From Panaeolus papilionaceus (Eukaryota; Basidiomycota; Agaricomycetes; Agaricales): DNA of 64,000 nucleotides. Below the pieces are notes generated by a model. That model was not told the origin of the DNA and made no database searches. It worked only from the letters and a program-made list of their open reading frames with translations. This document shows positions 24,033 through 33,931 of this stretch, in pieces. A program made the position numbers and the translations under genes. The stretch lies in assembly GCA_015501605.1 (NCBI GenBank), contig JADNRZ010000015.1:62001-126000 (forward strand), read 5' to 3'. Within the stretch, counting starts at the first letter, position 1. Each line of letters begins with the position of its first letter.

Positions 24033-26826
24033 ATGTCTGTTGCTACTCCTACAGGATCTTCACAATCTCCCATCGCACCTTCTCCGGCTAATCAAACACA
24101 AGATGCCACCCAAAATATTGCCCCATCGGATCGTATAATCCTTGAATACCTTCGTTCGCGCGGTCATGCTGCAGCCGAGAAAGCTTTCCTCGAGGAACTA
24201 GAGACCTCTTCTCCAGATGATAGTTCAACCAAAGCCTCAGAAACCCTTGCTACTGAGGATCTGGTAAAAATTGTATCGGTGTTCGCACAGAAACCCTCAA
24301 GACCAGGCGAGAATATCCTGAAGGATTCCACAAATGTCCTCCAAGAGCTCACAGCAATGGGCAATCCAGTAAATATCCAGAACTTGATTGCAAGCATAAG
24401 TTCTGTTGGTGCAGAAGAACTTCTAACTCTTGACCCTACTGATAAGCAAGAGGGCTTTCAAGAGTTGGAGGCATGGGTGGATGGATCTTTGGATATGTAT
24501 AGAGTATGTTTTGTGCCTGCATCACATAAACTCCTACTCAATCTATTTCCAGCCTGAATTCAGGCCTATTCTCTTCCCTATCTTCGTCCATTTCTATCTT
24601 GACTTGATTCAACATGGATTCAAAGATGCTGGTGAGTGTCTGGCGCCAATATAATCAGTAGGCTTTAACATGCTGAACTATCCATTAGCTAATCGTTTCT
24701 TTACTACATTCTCCTCATCACTATCACCCTCACATAACGCTACATTACACCATCTATCCAACATTCTTTTACCTATTCACGTCCAGAATGACGAACTGGC
24801 TAAGTCTTTTCGCAAAAACAAATATCTTGTGAAAATGAGCCGGTCTGGGTTCAATCTTTTGGTGGGCTGGCTTACGGAGGGATTTGGTGGCGAAACAACT
24901 GGCGCAGGTGACGGCTTCTCAGGAGACAAAGGAAAACGCGGCAGAGCGGCAGTTATGCGTGTGGTAAACAACCACCTTCGAGTGGACGGTAAGCACGCGG
25001 TCTTTTTAACAGGCCCATTGTCTGTCTAACTCTGAAATCACAACTTAGTGGCAGACACGAATCCATCATCCGTTTCCCCGTATGCTTGGGAGGAATCTAC
25101 AGGTCTCCTGGAGTCTCTGCTTCCACAACCACCAGGCGCTAAAACACCTTTGACCAATCCTCAAACATTCAACACCAGTAAAGGTGCCCTCAAGTTGGGG
25201 CCAGCTCCTCTCCGTGAGGACCTGCGCACAGAAACGGAGCGAGTGTTTCGAGAGCAAGCCATGGTGGAAAGGGATGTAACGATTCAATACGAATCCCCTT
25301 TTGCCCGTCCCGCCATACCAGGTGTCATTTCACCAACCGAGGCCGATCTTCTTCCTCGCCCGACTACATTCACGACACAGGATGTAGAGCGAGAAGTCAG
25401 CAGTGTTCGAGACGCACGCAAGAGAATTCGATTAGACCCGTCAGCTTTGAATAACATCGAGGTGAACTCTCCCCAAATTGGTACTGCACGTGCACGGGCG
25501 CTTCCTAGTATCTGTGCATATACGCTGCATGATGTGGCGGAGGGGTGGGTGCAGTTCTGTGACGTCTTTTGGGTTATACATTAACATACCGATTTTTAAG
25601 GTCTCCATGCTGTACATTTTCTCCAGACACGTCACTGATGGCTGCAGGCTTCGCAGAAAGTTATATTCGACTATGGAATCTGAAAGGAGAGAAATTACGC
25701 GGGTTGCGGAGCGATTTTTCGACAAATTCCATCAAAGATGGTCGGTGACCATTGTTTCTTCCCTCCATCTTGTTTGGCCCTGACATTGTCATAGCATCAT
25801 CTATCACGAAAATCCGAGAGAAAAAGGGGAGCTCGACTCGTAAACTTATTGGTCACAGTGGCCCGGTCTATGCCGTTGATTTCGACCCAGTTAGTGGGTC
25901 AGCTGCACCGCCCAAATACTTGCTCTCTGCATCGGCTGATGCAACTGCGCGTCTGTGGTCAATGGATACACTGACAAATGTCGTGGCCTTTCGTGGCCAC
26001 GAAAACCCTATATGGGACGTGAAATGGAACCCAATGGGCATTTACTTCGCGACTGGAAGTAGAGATAGAACGGCACGTCTTTGGTCGACGGACAGGGTCT
26101 CATGTCTCCGTGTCTATGCTGGACACTTGAGCGATGTCGATGTAAGCGGACTCATCACCTTTAATGACGAGCAATTGACTGAAATTGGGACAGTGTGTGC
26201 AATTCCATCCGAACTCTCTTTACTTGGCAACGGGATCTAGTGATTGGACATCCCGTCTTTGGGACGTGCAGCGAGGCACTTGTTTGCGTGTTTTCATTGG
26301 TCATCAGGGTGCTGTAACGTCCCTTGCACTCAGTCCGGATGGAAGATACCTTGCAACCGGGGGTGAGTGACATTTGCTCATTTGATGCTTTTAAACTTAC
26401 ATACTACCCAGGTGAGGACCTTGCAATCAATCTTTGGGACCTGGGTTCTGGGAAACGCATCAAGAAAATGACAGGCCATACATCTTCGATATATTCCCTT
26501 TCATTCAGTGCGGAGTCGTCCCTGTTGGTCAGTGGTAGTGCTGATTGGACTGTTCGTTGTTGGGACGTCAAAGGAGCTGGGGGTCCTCGAGTGAAGACGC
26601 AAAAGAATGGTATTCTTGCTAATGGAACTAGGCACCACCCAGAGGATGAAAATTCGGAAACGTAAGGTTGCTTGTTCTAATTGGTGGCTCTAGTCTGATT
26701 GTTTTCTGTAGTGCCGATTTACTCGCCACTTTCCCCACCAAACGCACTCCCGTCACAAATGTGCAATTCACACCCCGGAATCTTTGTTTGGTCGGAGGTG
26801 TGTATCTTGCACCAGATTCACGGTGA
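24033..26826 (+). CDS. TAF5: TAF5, WD40 subunit of TFIID (and SAGA)
   Basis: The gene begins MSVATPTGSSQSP. Domains in order are a LisH motif (DRIILEYLRSRGHAAAEKAF, about residues 33-52), the TAF5 NTD2 helical domain (ELEAWVDGSLDMYRPEFRPI; LANRFFTTFSSSL), and a C-terminal WD40 propeller (GHSGPVYAVDFDPVS, FRGHENPIWDVKWNPMG, TGSSDWTSRLWDV, GHTSSIYSLSFSAESS). Exon 1 ends at 24503 and exon 2 starts at 24553. Further introns fall between WD repeats. The last exon starts at 26712 and ends LCLVGGVYLAPDSR. TAF5 is the scaffold subunit of TFIID and in fungi is shared with SAGA, acting in RNA polymerase II initiation. Confidence 0.92.
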
Positions 26827-26950
26827 TACTTTCTGTATTCTTGTTATCGTCGATTATGTTTTCACAGATCATTTGCCATGTAACATTAGGATGTCCGTTT
26901 TGTAATAATCCGAATAAATTATTCTAGGATTTACCAGTTCATAATTGTCC

Positions 26951-27398
26951 TCAGTAATGCCCGTCCTTTGCATCACTATCTTCTGTTCGACGTCTGGGAG
27001 GATAATAGCTGGGGTCCTCTGGGTTATCCTCTGGGTCCATTGCTCGTGGACTGTTTGACGGGGTATTGCTCTCCAGATAGTCATCGTCGTCCTCATCTTC
27101 AGAATCCATTTCAGTCTCCTGTGAACTGGTATGACTCATTTGTGACGACTGGGAGGAAGAATATTCGCTGGAGCCGTCTTGCGATGACCCCTGAGACAGG
27201 CTGAACTCGCCGTCTGCATCTTCATCCTAACAAGCGATTGTAAGTCCGTGTATGCGAGCACAACAAACTGATTACCTCCTGCTGTCTCCTTTTTATCTTT
27301 ATATCATCTTCGGCTAATTCACAGGCCCGATTTTCAATTTCGTCAGAATATGCCAGCTGGGCGGCATCGTCGAGGTAATCTAGGGAGGTGTGGGACAT
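26951..27398 (-). CDS. small acidic protein of unknown function
   Basis: Two exons, 27276-27398 and 26951-27226, with a 49-nt intron, give about 132 residues. The start gives MSHTSLDYLDDAAQLAYSDE. The rest is rich in Ser, Asp, Glu and Gln, with an acidic run in MDSEDEDDDDYLESN and a tail of PPRRRTEDSDAKDGHY. No domain is recognised. The protein is probably disordered. Its neighbours are TAF5 (convergent, 124 bp away) and a divergent gene at 27965. The clean intron supports it as a real gene. Confidence 0.55.
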
Positions 27399-27964
27399 GA
27401 TTGATTGAATGGGTTTTTAATACTTTTTACAGACATTGCAGACCTCAATTTATAGCTCTGGAGCCACATATTAAGGTATGATCGGTTCTCGCATTTTCTG
27501 TGTAACAATACCATCAAGCCAATGGGCGATTTGATTCTTTGAAACTGAGAATTTGAAAGAAAGAAGTGGATCTCAAAGAAAGAAAGTGAATGAGCATATC
27601 GTGGGCAAAGTAAAGCCTCCTGACTTGAAAGCATATATCTACAAAGACAAGCACTGTTATAGTGAATCATCCTATATTCTAGGCCATATATTGCAGCACA
27701 CACGCGCGTAGCAATCGAAGGGTACAATGAGGTTGAGGGCAATAATTGCACGTGATACCTAATTGAGGTTCGCGAGGTGGGCGTGACTTGAAACCCAACT
27801 CTACACTTGTACACACCCTTGACCTCGACTATTGCCCTTGTTTTCTTCCCTGTCCCTTTATTCTGCTTCATTTATTTAGCCAAGGTTAGAGTATTTATAC
27901 TTTATTCGCTTGTCATGGGACCCTGACCTTGTAGTCCTCATTTTACAGCTCTTCAACTGCAGAG
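27399..27964. promoter_or_regulatory. divergent intergenic region, 566 bp
   Basis: Lies between the starts of the small acidic gene (-) and the conserved unknown gene (+). A CACGTGA E-box-like element lies at 27749-27755. A minus-strand open frame in this stretch has no coding character. Confidence 0.4.
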
Positions 27965-28821
27965 ATGAAACTCGAAGACGAGTCTATGGAGGTCGATAAT
28001 GGCGCGACGAACGTGTCTGCTTCCAATGCTTTTACAGAGAATTACCCACCGTCAAGTCAGCTGTTCTCTCTCAAATACTATCCGATACCTGTGTTTATCG
28101 TTACTTACCCTTCTTTTTATTTCCCTCCTAACTACTATTAGCCACTAACACTGCTCGTGATAATTTTCGAGAGATCCAAGTCAAGGTTCATATTAGAAAA
28201 CCAGACAGAGATGCATGGCTCTACCTGGGTAGAGGTGTGGTGACCCAGGAGCTCTCAGGACACTCTTCTCGCGTCGGTGAGTCAAACTGTGCATCATGCT
28301 CACTCGGAGGGGTCTAACACAGTCCGATCCCTCAGTGGTTCGTAATCCTGCCAGTGGCAAAACCATTGCTACATTTAGTGAGGTATTGTTCTTTTTATCC
28401 CTTCAACTTCGGTTTTACTCAAAGATATACAGGCCTCCGATCTCCAAGCGGAGAAAAGGGGCAATTTCGTTGTTATTGGCTGTGTTGACGGGACTCGTGT
28501 TGTATCTTGGTCACTTAATGTGCGCACACAAACAACAATTTTCAATGAGCTGTTATTCACTTCATTAACCAGGCTTTGAACAACTCGGAAACTCTGCGGC
28601 TACTTGCAAGCATTGAGCTTGCCTGCTATAAGTGCAACCAGGTGCTGATGGACCCTCGCACGCACAACAAGTCACGACGTCGTATTGAGCGTCTTATCAA
28701 GGATGACAGGCGAAAACGACATCGCCGTCGAAAGGATCAAGAGGCCATGATAGACGCGTTTGCTAAGCAGAATCTTAGCACCGAAACACCCCAAGAAGCG
28801 GGGCCTCCTGGCGACTCATGA
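27965..28821 (+). CDS. conserved fungal protein of unknown function, basic tail
   Basis: About five exons start at MKLEDESMEVDNG. Exon 1 is 27965-28055, exon 2 starts at 28142, and the last exon ends in TGA at 28819-28821. Sequence blocks are IQVKVHIRKPDRDAWLYLGR, then SSRVVVRNPASGKTIATFSE, then ASDLQAEKRGNFVVIGCVDG, then TRVVSWSLNALNNSETL. The beta-rich middle has the look of a small PH/Ran-binding-like fold, but I cannot assign it. The C-terminus is strongly basic (RRRIERLIKDDRRKRHRRRK), suggesting nuclear location. A CYKCNQVL pair of Cys is visible. No pathway can be assigned. Confidence 0.6.
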
Positions 28822-29139
28822 GACAACTCGTTTGCTTTTACTAATATCAAGCTGTATGAATTCATCATGTGCCTTTGTGCTTGTATCAGGTTGGCTGTAA
28901 TATGTTTTAGATTTTAGTTCCCCTCACCCATTTTTGTTCACCTTCTACGCTTTTCTTCACTGTCCTTACGCTCCTTTCATTGCTTTAACGAATAATAAGT
29001 CCAGATCATGACATTGTACAGTGGTGTGCGACGAAGGGTATAAGGGATGAGAATGTGATCTACCTAACCTAAGAACCAAAGTAATGAAAAAACAGAGAAC
29101 CTGATGCAGATAATGCTCGTCGATAAGAATATAGACGAA
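28822..29139. other. convergent intergenic region, 318 bp
   Basis: Lies between two 3' ends. It should contain both terminators. Nothing else was seen. Confidence 0.5.
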
Positions 29140-30675
29140 TCATGACTTTCGAGGTCTAGGAGAAGTTGGTTCTGAGGAGGTGGATGCAGATGAAGATAAA
29201 GGCTCCACATTCGCAATTAGTCCTGGTATGGGCGCTCTTCTGTCAGAGTATTGTGGTGGTAGCTCAACGGGCCCCTCTGCTTCGGAAATGTCGGTGTGCA
29301 CAATTATACGCTGTGATGGTGTCACAGAAGCCCTTGTATCCGTATACATCGATGAGCTTCCGGTCAAGGAGAATTCGGAGTAGCGTGGACTTGACACCGA
29401 AGTAGTAGATAGGTGTTGGGACGATGTCATGGGGAGAAGTCGGGATTTCGAGGTCGAAGCAGTGTCACTCAGCACCACTGTGGGTCCGACCAGGGGTTCA
29501 ATGATGTAGGGATGAGGAACGAGCTCGTTATCATCTGCCAAGGTTCCTCCGATGGCATCGTATGTTAAGTCCAGTTTTCCTTTTTCAGATGAACGACGAG
29601 CGCGCCTTCGTCGTCTCAAGAAAAACCAGAAAAGGGACCCTATCAGGAGCAAGCCAACAAGCCCACCAACAACCCCTCCTACAATGCCAGCCATGTTCCT
29701 TGATGAATCCGACTTTTTCTGCCGGAGACATGATGTATCTCCAGACGTAATCACAACCTTCGAGCCCGACATACCACCATCCCTCCCCAATGAATCCTTC
29801 ACACCAAATATGACCTCTGTCCCCGCTGTCAAATTATTGCGCCAACTGAAGGTGTCGCCCATGGGTGCAGTTATTTGAAAGAATTCGCCGTTGGGAATAA
29901 AGTACTGAAGGTGGAAAACCATGAGGTAAAAATCTAGTCAGTTGTCTGCGGACAGGCTCACCATAACTGTGAGAGGTTGCGTGGCATTGGGGTATAGACT
30001 AAATTCGTAAGGTCTGAAAACACTGCTTTAGCACAAGTTTGATGGAAGACGAAGCTTGACAACACTTACTGGCATTCCAGTAGATCCTTGTTGAGGGAGA
30101 AAAAGAAGTCTGGAACTATATCATATGATTTGAGTGTGGAGCACGTAGAAGAAGAAAAACGACGGTAGTTTCATACCAGGACTTGTGGTGTTGCAACCTA
30201 GATTTTTTGAGTCTGCGACGGTTAGTAACGGTGTAAGGCCCCCAGCGGTAATCCCAGTTGCGTCCGAGATGGTGAACATCACACGGTCGTGTACTTGAAA
30301 GAGTAGCTGTGTAATGAAAGTACCCTCCTGCGTTGATGGATTGAAGGCAGAGTCTGGTATGCTTATGTTCCGGATCGGTTGGAGGGGCTGTTATTTGATT
30401 TTTAGTTATGGATATGTATCGAGTGATTGTGAGTAGATGATGCACACCGAAATGATCAACAAGCGGAACGGAGGAGAACCACCTACAAATATATGAGCAA
30501 GAAGGAAAATGAAGTGATTATTTTACTTGCCTGTCCAGTGAAAAGATATATTGCTACAGTGTGCAGGTTCTGAATGAACGAATTTGAACGCGCAAACTCC
30601 GTAGCACAGGAATAGAGACCAAACGACGAGCCTAAAGCAGTGGAGGGGAGAAAATAGAGAGGTGGTCTTGGCCAT
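29140..30675 (-). CDS. single-pass membrane protein, paralogue A (Cys/beta ectodomain)
   Basis: Read leftward from MAKTTSLFSPLHCFRLVVW (start 30675, signal peptide) to TGA at 29140. The ectodomain has FHWTGGSPPFRLLIIS, then GCNTTSPVPDFFFSLNKDLL, then QPLTVMYFIPNGEFFQI and FSWRNNLTAGTEVIFGV. A transmembrane helix follows (GIVGGVVGGLVGLLLIGSLF), then a basic stop-transfer (RRRRRARRS) and a cytosolic tail rich in Ser/Thr/Pro, ending RKS. Intron 1 (30483-30530) begins GC, not GT: GCAAGT to TAG. The paralogue next door has a GT at the same site and phase. Function is unknown. It is a plausible cell-surface sensor or adhesion protein, as inferred from topology. Confidence 0.75.
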
Positions 30676-31277
30676 GATTGAGGTCCAGCCTTGTCAATGG
30701 CACCAAGATAGTTTATTTATGGTGAGTGTTACGGTTATACCGAAGGAAGGCCTATTGAAATCCTGGGGCACGTCGAGGAGAAGGATGAGTAGCGGAGAAC
30801 GTGCCAAAGAGAACCTGCTGATGGCACAAACCCATAAGTATCGTCGTTTCAGAATTTGAAGGGATGGCTTGGCGCGCGAAATGTTACATCTCCTTGCTTA
30901 CCGGTCGTTTACCTACTCCTTATACTTAATTTCATCCAATTAAATAAATATCACAGCCATCTCATCAGAAACCTCTCGTCATGATCATTTAGTGCTTGTC
31001 GGCTTTTTCAATCTCTTTTTCTTTAAAAAGACTCTGTCAAGTGTGAGTATTCAAGTGACAGACTCCGATGCGGAATTCACGTCCACAATGTCATGTTTGA
31101 CCGAAACTCACCATCCGAGTCCTTGATACTGCCTCTAATTTATACAACTGACAACGTTCAGTTCAGAGAAAATTCCACATCGGACTGCAACCTCCGTGTA
31201 ATAGTATATACAAGATAAAAACAATGATAGATAAAAAGTGTCACATGCCAAAGGACCGACATGACGGTGGTGACCCA
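30676..31277. other. intergenic region between the tandem paralogues
   Basis: The stretch is 602 bp. It holds the promoter of paralogue A and the 3' region of paralogue B. No other feature was seen. Confidence 0.5.
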
Positions 31278-33173
31278 CTATGAAAAGCCTGCAGGGCGTC
31301 CCGCGCCTGGTGGTAATGTTGAAGAAGTGGGTGGAGCCGTATGCGTTACCTCTCGGCGTTCGGTGTATTGCGGAGGAAGTTCGACGACACCGTCCTCGTT
31401 GGGAGGGGGTAGCTCGTCGTCCGCATCAGTATGAATAATAAATCTGGATGGTACATATGTTGAAGGGCCTGCCATTGCGGCTTTTCTCGCAGCTGCTGTG
31501 GACGCAGACGTAGACTCTGGCGGTGTCGTGTTCGATGCGTATGGGAGACCAGTCGATCCGTACTCGGTATCTGGTGACCTTGGCGGTGCCGCAGTGGGGT
31601 TAAAGGGATCCATAGTTGGTGGATCCATGCGAATAGGGGGATAATTCGCTTGTGGATAGTTAGGTCTCGGTGGATGAGGCTGCGAAGGAGGCGGCTGCGC
31701 GGTTTGATATGAAAGTACCGACTCTGCGTACGCGGTTTGATTTGGAACCCCGTATTGCGACTGTATATCGACTTGTGAGTCTTGATACCGTGAATCAGCA
31801 TAGCGCGATGTGGGAAGGGGTGAATCTAAGAATGGATTTGAATCGAAAGGTCCGCCAACGTTCGGCGAATAAGGGTATTGGCTGGGTGGGGCACTAGAAT
31901 TGTACGAATATGGGTGTTGGCCAGGTGGAACACTTGGATTGTGTGGTAAATTATAGGTCGAAGGATTCTGGTCATAGTCTATTTCAGTCCTATGAGACTG
32001 TCTGCGATTTTTGTTGGAACTTTGCCAAGTATCATCCCGCTTTCTCTTTAAGAAGAATAGACCTAGAGTTATAATAACCGCCAGAAAGAGGAGAGACCCT
32101 ATGACCGTGCCAGCAATTGCTGCTATTGATACACCACCGCCTGGGGCTGGTTGGCTTGGTGTTGGTGACGAGGTAGGTGTCGATGAAGATGTGGATGATG
32201 CTGTGCGCGAGGACACTGATACTGAAGGTGCACCCGCTGTAGTAGTGGGCGAGTTACCGTTGATGCATGAGGCATCGTCTGAAGTGCTGACAATTCGAAC
32301 ATCAGAGCTCCCTCCTTGCCGACCTGTGGCATCGGTCAAGAAGAAAATCATCGAAGTGCCACGAGCAACATTAGTTGTCCATGAGAATGACGTGGGTCCA
32401 ACAGGCGGATTCAGGATGAAAGAATTCCCTCCAGGAATAATTGCCTGAATGTCTAATGAATGGATATTCTTCAAACATTCACTGATAAAAGCTTACCGTG
32501 ATAGTGACAGGTTGCACGGCGGTGTTGTAACCACTGAACACGAAGGGCCTGAATAACAGAAGTTAGATTTGACATTCATGTTGCCAGAGGAAGTGAGACG
32601 CACCGGCATTGTTGGAGCGCAGTGTTCAGCTGAAAAGCAAAATCGATACCTGTTTGAGCGTAAGTAAACGATCGAAAATCCAATGGGCGATAAACTGACC
32701 GGGATCGGTTGTGTTACATTGTCCTCCCTTGGACGCACCGACAGTCAATACTCTAGTTGTTCCCCCTGTATTAAACCCAGTCGCGTCTGACATTGTAAGA
32801 AGCATTGTGTCATCTTTCTTCATTGGCACTTGCAAGGAATAGGATCCTTTTCCATCGGAAAATGATGATGAAGGTATGGATATGTTGCGCGGTGTGCCAA
32901 AAACCTGTAAAATGTTATTCATGCTGAAGGAGATTGGATGCAATAAATTACATACAGGAATCAATAGAAGTTGGAAGGGCGGTGTACCACCTAAAATATA
33001 AAGTTAGTCGTCGTTTGTGATGAAATAGTAATGAAATAGTCACCAATCCAAGAAATTGGCGTATTGTCGCATTCTGAGGGGTTATTTCCAAGACTGAAGG
33101 TGAAAGCATTTGCAAGAGAGATCAAGAATATAAAAACAAACAAAAAATTTAGAACAAAGGAGTGGAGTGGCAT
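31278..33173 (-). CDS. single-pass membrane protein, paralogue B (Ser/Thr-rich stalk)
   Basis: Read leftward from MPLHSFVLNFLFVFIFLISL (start 33173, signal peptide) to TAG at 31278. Exon 1 is 33044-33173 and exon 2 is 32956-32990. The ectodomain has SWIGGTPPFQLLLIP, then FAFQLNTALQQCRPFVFSGY, then AIIPGGNSFILNPPVG and FSWTTNVARGTSMIF, aligning along its length with paralogue A. A Ser/Thr/Pro stalk (TASSTSSSTPTSSPTP) precedes the transmembrane helix (AAIAGTVIGSLLFLAVIITL) and an RKR stop-transfer. The tail is Pro/Tyr/Gln-rich, with PPQYTER near the end, matching PPQYSDR in paralogue A. Function is unknown. Confidence 0.78.
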
Positions 33174-33777
33174 CAGAATTAATGAGTGACAGCAATTGAG
33201 ATTTAAAAGAAAGGAGAAGAAGAAAGACAGACGAGGAGGACTGAGAGAGAGAGAGAGAAAGACTTGGCCACCGCTGTCCACTTTCCCCAGAGCTCACCAC
33301 TCATTCGATTATGTAATCTTAAACCAGGGTAACCATCATAATTTTATTTCTCACCCCTGCCAATTCATTGCACATCCATTCACATGATCTTGACTTGAAA
33401 TGCTCCACTCTCTATTCCCGCAATACTATCCAAAAAAATATCCCTGATATACTCAGAATATCATCAGTACATGACACTGAAAACATTACAGTGCTATGAA
33501 CATGTTTAACGACGATCATTGTGAACTCTTTTATTGATTTTTGTTGCACTTCACTGGGCAACGTTACGTCAACTTTTATATAGAAATTTTCGCATAGTGC
33601 TGTGCAGCATCCAAACCAATCTCAACTAATTTTGGTTCCTGACGCTGGCAATCGAGCTCCTTAGCACCTACATCGAACGAAACTCAACGACTTGCCTATT
33701 TTCGACAGGGCCGTCAGTACATAACATCTAGGCAACATCGACCGCAAGATAAGCGGAAGCTGACTTCGAGATGTCTG
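33174..33777. other. intergenic region upstream of paralogue B
   Basis: The stretch is about 600 bp with a purine-rich (GA) run at 33210-33262, probably in the 5' UTR or promoter of the membrane protein gene. No gene was seen. Confidence 0.4.
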
Positions 33778-33786
33778 ACACTAAGC
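33778..33786 (+). repeat. target site duplication, left copy (9 bp)
   Basis: ACACTAAGC abuts the left inverted repeat of the MITE and is repeated exactly at 33923-33931. The five bases before it (GTCTG) also match the end of the right repeat, so a 14-bp identity spans both flanks. Confidence 0.85.
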
Positions 33787-33922
33787 CAGACTCCTAACCA
33801 CTCACCACTGCGCTGACAAAAATCAATGCGCAAGTGATGCCAGTCGCCCCTGCGCGGTCAAAAACTCTTAAGTTGTTACGTAAGGATTTTTGTCAGCGCA
33901 GTGGTGAGTGGTTAGGAGTCTG
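33787..33922. mobile_element. 136-bp MITE with perfect 38-bp terminal inverted repeats
   Basis: Terminal inverted repeats at 33787-33824 and 33885-33922 match at 38 of 38 positions, beginning CAGACTCC and ending GGAGTCTG. The 60-bp interior is not palindromic and has no open frame, so the element is non-autonomous. It is flanked by an exact 9-bp duplication (ACACTAAGC), the size made by Mutator-like (MULE) transposases. Identical repeats and duplication imply a recent insertion. The MULE assignment rests on the duplication length alone. Confidence 0.88.
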
Positions 33923-33931
33923 ACACTAAGC
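33923..33931 (+). repeat. target site duplication, right copy (9 bp)
   Basis: ACACTAAGC, identical to 33778-33786, directly follows the right inverted repeat. Confidence 0.85.

Noticed and set aside
32011..32448. Plus-strand open frame opposite paralogue B
   Set aside because: It mirrors the Ser/Thr-rich stalk of the minus-strand membrane protein and has no recognisable domain.
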